Assembly: GCA_002440125.1 (NCBI GenBank)
Contig: DJRQ01000040.1
Location: 28,037-45,355 of the forward strand
Origin: Caryophanales bacterium UBA6356
GTDB taxonomy: Bacteria > Bacillota_I > Bacilli_A > RFN20 > CAG-826
Direction of reading: 5' to 3'
DNA length: 17,319 nt
Position numbers and translations under genes: made by a program. The stretch's first letter is position 1. The number at the start of each line of letters is the position of its first letter. Positions 12,272 to 17,319 of this stretch are shown here, piece by piece. The notes beneath the pieces were generated by a model. It saw only the letters and a list, made by a program, of their open reading frames with translations. It made no database searches and was not told where the DNA came from.

Positions 12272-14092
12272 ATGATTTATACGCAAGAAGCGAAGTATCG
12301 TGAACTTGCCAAATTGCTAAGCAATTACGACTGCATCTTCATGGATACGTGCTCCTTGATGGAAGAATCCTTCTTAAAGCTCATGGATAGCTTGTCCATC
12401 TTAAGAAAAGATGATTATTGGACGGAACAGATCACCATATTGAGTCAATGCATTGATGAATTAAAGAAGCATTCGAAAGCGAAAGAGTCCAATAAGAGGA
12501 TCGATGCCAAAAGCGCTCTCAAAATCATTCATAGAGATCGCTGGCGGGATAAAATCATTAAGATTGATGAATCGACGAAAGCACAAGGCTACTTTGCCGA
12601 TAAAGTCTTATTCAATCTCGTCAATGATTTAAGAACAAGAAAACGCATCCTCATCATCACCCAAGATAAGAAGCTGGCCTTTGATTTAAGAAGCCTCAAC
12701 CATCTCGGATCCCAAAAAGGACGGACGGTCGACGTCTATAAAATTCGACCGGATGGAACATTAGAACCGAATTATGGCGAAAATGAGTATGGCTATGAGC
12801 CGCGTTTTAATGCGCAACAAAATAACAAAAAATACGAAAAACCACAGCAATTCCCAAGCAAAAATACGTCTCAGGAGCAACAATCAACGCCTAAAGAGGA
12901 CGCTATCTATTCCGAAGACCGTCGCTTAAGCGCCAATATTTCGAATCCCAATTACGAAAAAAGCCGCAAGATCGATGATATCAATAAGCAAATCGAACGT
13001 CTCTTGAGCGTTAATGAAAAAGTGCTTCGCTCAATGAAGCTCGCTTTCACTCTGGAACAGCTTAAAAACGAGAAGAGAAAACTTCTTGGCGAAGAAAAGA
13101 AACCTCTCCCTTCAAGGAAAGAACTTTATGAAAAGAAGGAAGTTGTTCCGCCTGAGCCCACCGTTGAAACGAAACACATTTGGACTGAGAAAGGTCGTAA
13201 TGCTTCCTTTGCTTTCGAACGCCTCGGCGAGCATTACGGTTGGCTATTTCGCGACCCAACCATACCCTTTGCGAAGGGCATCCATGGCGATTACGATCTC
13301 ACGGCGAACGATCTAGCCAAGATGGACCAATTAACGAGTAAGATGAAAATGGGGGAAAAGAAAGATTTGTCTTTCAAAAGCCTCTCCATTCACGTAGAGC
13401 GTGGCGATAACGTTTTCATTCTTTCCCAAAACGAAAAGAAGATGCCTCTTTCTTATAAGAGCGACCAGCAAAAAAAGATTTCCTCTCCCCAGAAGCACGA
13501 CGATACAAAACTAGAGGCTCCCAAGAAAGCCATTGTTCCTAAAAAGGAAGAGAAAGCAATCGCCAAGCCTTCTAAGAAAATCGTGGCTTCTCCCAAAAAG
13601 GAAGCCCCCAAAAAACCTTCCAAAAGCGTGCAAAAATCTTCTCTTATTACTAAAACCAACAAAGCGATATCGAAAGCGCCCGTTGTTTCCGATGACGGCT
13701 TTGCCGCTCTTCCGCCTGGCATTACCATTTCCGTGGGTGGACCGCGCGAAAGGAAGAAGGTTTCTTCGAAAGATAAGCCTCAAACTCTTGAGGAGACGAA
13801 TGCTTTAAAGGAGAAGAACGCCAAAGTCTCTTCTTTGCATCGCCTTCCTGAAGAAACAAGCAAAAAGAAAAATGGGGGCAAACGAGCTCCTTCCCCCAAC
13901 TTACTAGACGCCCTAAAAGGAGAACGCCTTTTGAATGCGAACATCAATAATCCGAATTACTCGAAAGAGAACAAAATCAAGGATATTGAGTTCCAAATCG
14001 CTCTCATAAGAACACTCAAGAAGAGCGAAACCAAAAAGCTTTTACTTGGTTTGAGCGTCCTCGAAAAGAAACTTAGAGAACTCAAGAAGTAG
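12272..14092 (+). CDS. PIN-domain protein with duplicated NPNY modules
   Basis: 606 residues from the ATG at 12272. Residues about 14-140 form a PIN-type nuclease domain: 'YDCIFMDTCSLME' (Asp25), Glu63, Asp110 and 'ILIITQDKKLAFDL' (Asp132), the usual acidic quartet for metal-dependent RNA cleavage. A module at about 216-275 ('RRLSANISNPNYEKSRKIDDI', then a coiled-coil-like helix) recurs at the C-terminus, about 550-606 ('ERLLNANINNPNYSKENKIKDI'). Between them lie a globular part at about 302-390 ('WTEKGRNASFAFERLGEHYGW') and a Lys/Pro/Ser-rich linker (about 390-536). It is cytoplasmic. AGGAGGT at 12244-12250 lies 21 nt before this ATG, too far for normal use; TTG 12221 overlaps it and is unlikely, and an ATA at 12263 would fit better but is rare. 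The ATG is kept because it falls just before the PIN fold. No antitoxin gene adjoins it, so a toxin role is not indicated. Confidence 0.85.
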   Translation: MIYTQEAKYRELAKLLSNYDCIFMDTCSLMEESFLKLMDSLSILRKDDYWTEQITILSQCIDELKKHSKAKESNKRIDAKSALKIIHRDRWRDKIIKIDESTKAQGYFADKVLFNLVNDLRTRKRILIITQDKKLAFDLRSLNHLGSQKGRTVDVYKIRPDGTLEPNYGENEYGYEPRFNAQQNNKKYEKPQQFPSKNTSQEQQSTPKEDAIYSEDRRLSANISNPNYEKSRKIDDINKQIERLLSVNEKVLRSMKLAFTLEQLKNEKRKLLGEEKKPLPSRKELYEKKEVVPPEPTVETKHIWTEKGRNASFAFERLGEHYGWLFRDPTIPFAKGIHGDYDLTANDLAKMDQLTSKMKMGEKKDLSFKSLSIHVERGDNVFILSQNEKKMPLSYKSDQQKKISSPQKHDDTKLEAPKKAIVPKKEEKAIAKPSKKIVASPKKEAPKKPSKSVQKSSLITKTNKAISKAPVVSDDGFAALPPGITISVGGPRERKKVSSKDKPQTLEETNALKEKNAKVSSLHRLPEETSKKKNGGKRAPSPNLLDALKGERLLNANINNPNYSKENKIKDIEFQIALIRTLKKSETKKLLLGLSVLEKKLRELKK

Positions 14093-14234
14093 TTTTTTGC
14101 TTCTCGCATAGAGAATCTGCTGCATTTGGCTCTTCGCTTTATTTCTTACGATGCGAAATAAGGTCGAAGGGCGATTACCGTGTTTCAAACGAAGGTCCTT
14201 GATGGAAGGGCCGATCGTCCAAAGGAGTAATGAC

Positions 14235-15908
14235 ATGAGCCTTTATAAAATGCTTTTAAAGAAGTATGCGGATACTCTTTTGTCGCACCAATTTGAAAGC
14301 GAATTTCCTTCGATGGATGGGGGTATTTTTTGTGAATGTTGCAAAGTCATTCACGGACGTTGCATCGATGCGGTTTATGGCCTTTCCATTGCTTATAAGG
14401 TTTTTCGCGATGAAAAGTATCTTAAAGGAGCTAAGAAACTTCTTGGCTATTCTTCGAATCTCATTTGCCTAGATGGTGGCATCTATAACGATCTTCAAAC
14501 GACTTGGCGTTTTACCACCGTTTTCTTTGTCATCGATTTGGCGGAAACGCTTCTATACGCCAAAGACGTTTTGCCTACTTCTTTTGTTTTGGATCTTGAA
14601 AGACATTTGAAAATTCATGCCAATTGGCTTTATTCGAATCTCGATGAGCATAGCAAAACGAATATCAATTATCCGACAAACAACGCTTTAGCGATGTATT
14701 TGGCTGGCTCTTATCTTCACGAGGAAAGATATTTAAAACGGGCACGTTCTTTAGCGGATTATGCAATGAAGCATATCAGCATCTCTAAGCTTCTTATGGG
14801 CGAAGGGAGGCCTCATAACAAGGTTACCAAAAGAGGCTGCAATGCCATTGATATCGGTTATAACATGGAAGAATCGCTTCCTGCTTTGGCAAAGTACGCC
14901 TATTATTCCAAAGACGAAACGATGCTCCAAAAATTATTGGAAGTTTGCCAATCGCATTTGGACTTTGTCTTGCCTGATGGCGGAATCGATAATTCTTTTG
15001 GATGCCGTAACTACAAATGGACTTATTATGGATCTAGAACATGCGATGGCATTATCCCGATGTGTCTCATTCTAGGGAAATACGACGATCGATTCTTGGA
15101 AGCGGCCTATCGAAATCTTAAAATCATCGCAAAATGCTCGCCAAAAGGCTTTTTGGAAGGTGGACCTGATTATTATGGACATGGCGAAAAAGCGTGCTCT
15201 CATCACACATTCGAACATATTAACGCGATTGCCTTCGCTTTTTCCGACTTTGAAGAGAAAGATTTTGTCTCGAAAAACGGAAAAATCCCTTCCGATCTTT
15301 GCTATTTCAAATATTATCCGGAGATGGATGTTTATCGTTTCGGCGGAAAGAATTATCTTTTTGACGTCTCTTGCTATGATGAAAACATCTCTTATAGCGG
15401 TCATGCGAGCGGTGCCACTCTCACTATGCTTTATTCTCGGAAGCATGGTCCAGTCATAATGGGGAGCGTCGGCAACTACCAACTAACGGAGCCGACCAAT
15501 ATGCAAGTTCCTTTGGATACTGAGAGGCATCGCCCTCTTCTTCCTCGTTTCGAGGTGACCAAAGACGGTAAACTTTTCTCTTCCGCTTTCTTTACGGAAA
15601 CAAAGAAATTGGATGAGAAAAAACTTCTTTTTAGAAGTGGCCTCATGACTTGCAATGGCGAGAAGCTTCCTCAAAGCGATTTTGAATGTGAATATCTTTG
15701 CCTAAACGAGAGCCTTCTTATCAACATCTCAAATTTTGGCTTGGGTGTTCCCTTTATTCTTCCTTTAATCGGAGGGAAGGTGAAGATTCATATGGGGAAG
15801 CTTTTTAAGAAAGAAGAAATCTTCTTCTTAACGCCGGGTTTTAAAGCGAGTGAATATCAAATTTCACCGATTCAAGGAAAAATCGAGATTGAGATTGTCG
15901 GTTTATGA
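14235..15908 (+). CDS. Probable alpha/alpha-toroid plus beta-sandwich polysaccharide-active enzyme
   Basis: 557 residues from the ATG at 14235, chosen because AAAGGAG (14221-14227) lies 7 nt upstream; the in-frame ATG at 14151 has none. Residues about 1-340 are helix pairs typical of an (alpha/alpha) toroid, with 'DGGIYNDLQTTWRFTTVF', 'NINYPTNNALAMYLAGSY' (from Asn143), 'YNMEESLPALAKYA' and 'SHHTFEHINAIAFA' (His323, His324). Residues about 350-557 are beta-rich, beginning 'DVYRFGGKNYLFDVSCYD'. This toroid-then-sandwich order is seen in heparinase II/III-like and related polysaccharide lyases and in some glycoside hydrolases, but I cannot name the family, and catalytic residues are inferred only. 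There is no signal peptide, so the substrate would be an imported oligosaccharide. A GGTCCTT/AAGGGCC hairpin (14194-14212) sits 8 nt before the ribosome binding site. A TTATTTC/GAAATAA inverted repeat (14139-14161) separates it from the PIN gene. Confidence 0.85.
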   Translation: MSLYKMLLKKYADTLLSHQFESEFPSMDGGIFCECCKVIHGRCIDAVYGLSIAYKVFRDEKYLKGAKKLLGYSSNLICLDGGIYNDLQTTWRFTTVFFVIDLAETLLYAKDVLPTSFVLDLERHLKIHANWLYSNLDEHSKTNINYPTNNALAMYLAGSYLHEERYLKRARSLADYAMKHISISKLLMGEGRPHNKVTKRGCNAIDIGYNMEESLPALAKYAYYSKDETMLQKLLEVCQSHLDFVLPDGGIDNSFGCRNYKWTYYGSRTCDGIIPMCLILGKYDDRFLEAAYRNLKIIAKCSPKGFLEGGPDYYGHGEKACSHHTFEHINAIAFAFSDFEEKDFVSKNGKIPSDLCYFKYYPEMDVYRFGGKNYLFDVSCYDENISYSGHASGATLTMLYSRKHGPVIMGSVGNYQLTEPTNMQVPLDTERHRPLLPRFEVTKDGKLFSSAFFTETKKLDEKKLLFRSGLMTCNGEKLPQSDFECEYLCLNESLLINISNFGLGVPFILPLIGGKVKIHMGKLFKKEEIFFLTPGFKASEYQISPIQGKIEIEIVGL

Positions 15909-16229
15909 TTTCATCTCCCGAGGGCATTTAAATTTGAGGTTCTTGATAATGCTTATTTTTAAGGAATTGTCCTGGATGATATTGGACTTTTTTATCGCCT
16001 AAGAATCAGGAGGGGAAAATTTTGTATTTTTGCAGCAAGAAGGTTTTTTGAGAAGCGGCGTTGGAAGAGTAACTACGATTGTCGAGCGTTTTTATATGAG
16101 CCAAGAACGTCTCTTCGAAAAGGATGTTTCTTATAGTGCTAAGCGAAGAATTTTTCGGCCCAAAAAAATCGAATGATAATTTTTCATCATCTAAAAGTAA
16201 AATAGCGGAACAAGTTGTCAAAAAGCGAA
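15909..16229. other. Intergenic stretch, no clear gene
   Basis: An A/T-rich stretch after the TGA at 15906-15908. A TTG-started 48-codon frame at 16030-16176 reads protein-like ('SGVGRVTTIVERFYMSQERLF'), but the AGGAGG at 16009-16014 is 15 nt away from it, too far for a normal start. It could be a relic. No terminator with a convincing T-tract and no tRNA are seen. Confidence 0.35.
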
Positions 16230-16238
16230 TGTTATAAT
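16230..16238 (+). promoter_or_regulatory. Extended -10 promoter of the TIM-barrel gene
   Basis: TGTTATAAT is a consensus -10 hexamer (TATAAT, 16233-16238) with the TGn extension. It lies 35 nt before the ATG at 16274. The -35 region is poor (no TTGACA-like hexamer at 17 nt), which extended -10 promoters tolerate. Transcription would start near 16245 and include the ribosome binding site AAGGAG at 16263-16268. Confidence 0.65.
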
Positions 16239-16273
16239 TTTTTGTAAGCAAATCTTTTTTTGAAGGAGCGTAC

Positions 16274-17319
16274 ATGCTAGATAACAAGCCTTTCTTACAT
16301 TGCCTTCGTGCGCAAATATATCCGGATGAATATGCCTCTGAACGTATTAGAAGCATCAAAGATTTTTGCGTTTCTTTTGGCATCCAAAACGTCATTCTGA
16401 TTTTTAATGGCGAAGAACATAACGTCGGTCATATAAAGGACGAGGAGCTTGGCCCCTGGATTAAGGTCATGAAGGAAGCGAAAAAGGAATTCGTTAAAGC
16501 AAACATCACCGTTTCCCTGAATCCTTGGATGGAAATGGGACATCTCGATCGTGGAAGGACGCTTCAAGATGGCCAAGACTTTGTGACAATGGTCGATCGT
16601 TTCGGTACCAAATCTAATCTCGTCGCTTGCCCTTTATGTGAAGAATGGAAGAAATATTACCTTCATCAACTTGATTATTATGTGCGCGAAATCCAACCCG
16701 ACGTCCTTTGGATTGAAGATGATTTCCGCTTTCATAACCATCCTCCTCTCGATTGGGGCGGTTGTTTTTGCTCGCTCCACGCAAGAGAGTTCGCCAAGCG
16801 TTTGGGGAAAGAGGAAACGCGGGAAGAGTTTGTTTCCAATATTTCTCGAAAAGAGCCCTCCAAAGAACGGAAAGTATGGCTCGATGCTTCTTGGGAAATC
16901 ATCGACTCCTTAGCAAAAGAAATCGGAAAAACAGTTGCAAAAGCCAATCCTTTTACTCATGTCGGACTCATGAGCTCGACACCATGGCATCATGCGATGG
17001 AAGCCAGAGACTGGAAGAAACTCCACGAAGATCTCTCTAGCGATGGCATTATGATTGACCGCATTCACTTGCCAGCCTATCGTGAGATGGGATCAAAGAG
17101 TTACTACTTTGATTTCAATCGCATCTCGATGGTGAATCGTTCCTTTATTGGCGATGATTGCCTTATTTATCCAGAACTCGAGAATTCCTCTTTCTCGCTT
17201 TTTGTGAAAGACCGGAAATTCGTCCTCTTCCAACTCGAAAGCGCTCTTCCTCTAGGCCTATCTGGCATGACTTATAACATCTTTGCCCATGTTGGCAATG
17301 GCGTTCAAGAGGAGTTTGG
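16274..17319 (+). CDS. TIM-barrel glycosidase-like protein (GH42-like), cut by the window end
   Basis: An open frame of 348 codons that runs off the right edge. It begins MLDNKPFLHCLRAQIYPDEY, with AAGGAG (16263-16268) 5 nt before the ATG. It reads as a beta/alpha barrel: 'IQNVILIFNGEE', 'ITVSLNPWMEMG', 'IQPDVLWIEDDFRFHNH' (Glu148-Asp149-Asp150) and 'WGGCFCSLHAREFAKRLG' (Cys164, Cys166, His169). The acidic cluster at the end of a strand followed by a CxC motif recalls the GH42/clan A pattern, where the strand-4 acid is the proton donor, but the exact family is uncertain and could be new. No signal peptide is seen. It has its own promoter and fits the set of cytoplasmic glycan-processing enzymes. 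The nucleophile region and the C-terminal domains are outside the window. Confidence 0.8.
   Translation, partial: MLDNKPFLHCLRAQIYPDEYASERIRSIKDFCVSFGIQNVILIFNGEEHNVGHIKDEELGPWIKVMKEAKKEFVKANITVSLNPWMEMGHLDRGRTLQDGQDFVTMVDRFGTKSNLVACPLCEEWKKYYLHQLDYYVREIQPDVLWIEDDFRFHNHPPLDWGGCFCSLHAREFAKRLGKEETREEFVSNISRKEPSKERKVWLDASWEIIDSLAKEIGKTVAKANPFTHVGLMSSTPWHHAMEARDWKKLHEDLSSDGIMIDRIHLPAYREMGSKSYYFDFNRISMVNRSFIGDDCLIYPELENSSFSLFVKDRKFVLFQLESALPLGLSGMTYNIFAHVGNGVQEEF

Noticed and set aside
13453..13808. Overlapping ORFs on both strands in the PIN protein linker
   Set aside because: These are mirror frames produced by the repetitive Lys/Pro/Ser codons of the linker, with no start signals.
12272..14092. 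PIN protein as toxin of a toxin-antitoxin pair
   Set aside because: Much longer than VapC-type toxins, and there is no small antitoxin gene overlapping or adjacent.
16030..16176. 48-codon TTG frame upstream of the TIM-barrel gene
   Set aside because: Distance to the AGGAGG is 15 nt and no family is recognised; kept only as a possible relic in the intergenic entry.
1..17319. tRNA, rRNA or other standard RNA genes
   Set aside because: Scanning the intergenic stretches for T-loop-like GTTCGA contexts and known ncRNA signatures found none outside coding sequence.

Overview
The window looks like a chromosomal segment of an uncultured, gut-type low-to-moderate GC Bacillota (class Bacilli, possibly a Mollicutes-like lineage such as RF39 or an Erysipelotrichales relative). 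The basis is strong GGAGG-type ribosome binding sites, sites matching the Bacillota cre (CcpA) consensus, a GH20C-type hexosaminidase of the kind known from streptococci, an InlB-type (Listeria-Bacteroides) surface repeat, and use of the normal genetic code (real genes end in TGA at 4754 and 15908). The lineage call is inference.

Layout. 3-4754 (+): a membrane-anchored small protein, a GH95 alpha-L-fucosidase family enzyme without signal peptide, and a cytoplasmic protein of unknown function. 4755-6880: a regulated secreted protein with a perfect cre site, a strongly folded 5' leader, a signal peptide, one InlB B-repeat and a duplicated beta-rich domain, closed by a clear terminator. 7011-8627 (+): a GH20 beta-N-acetylhexosaminidase without the usual N-terminal domain. 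8896-11631 (-): an accessory block with an AAA/DUF4143-type ATPase, a three-copy 23-bp-period repeat resembling an IS21-family end, a 490-bp stretch without convincing genes, an XRE regulator with four membrane segments, and a 45-residue acidic protein with its own terminator and two cre-like sites upstream. 11747-12271: a long non-coding stretch with competing inverted repeats. 12272-14092 (+): a PIN-domain protein with two copies of an NPNY-containing module. 14235-15908 (+): a probable alpha/alpha-toroid plus beta-sandwich polysaccharide-active protein. 16274-end (+): a TIM-barrel glycosidase-like gene cut by the window edge.

How the genes fit together. The GH95, GH20, toroid and TIM-barrel proteins all lack signal peptides, so they would act on fucose- and hexosamine-containing oligosaccharides after import, for example from mucin, milk or plant glycans. 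The cre sites suggest carbon catabolite control of the secreted protein and the acidic microprotein. No transporter is visible; it may lie upstream, where the first gene appears to continue an operon. The most promising new material is the folded leader at 5009-5115, the acidic microprotein with tandem cre sites, the PIN protein with duplicated modules, and the repeat cluster at 10239-10301.
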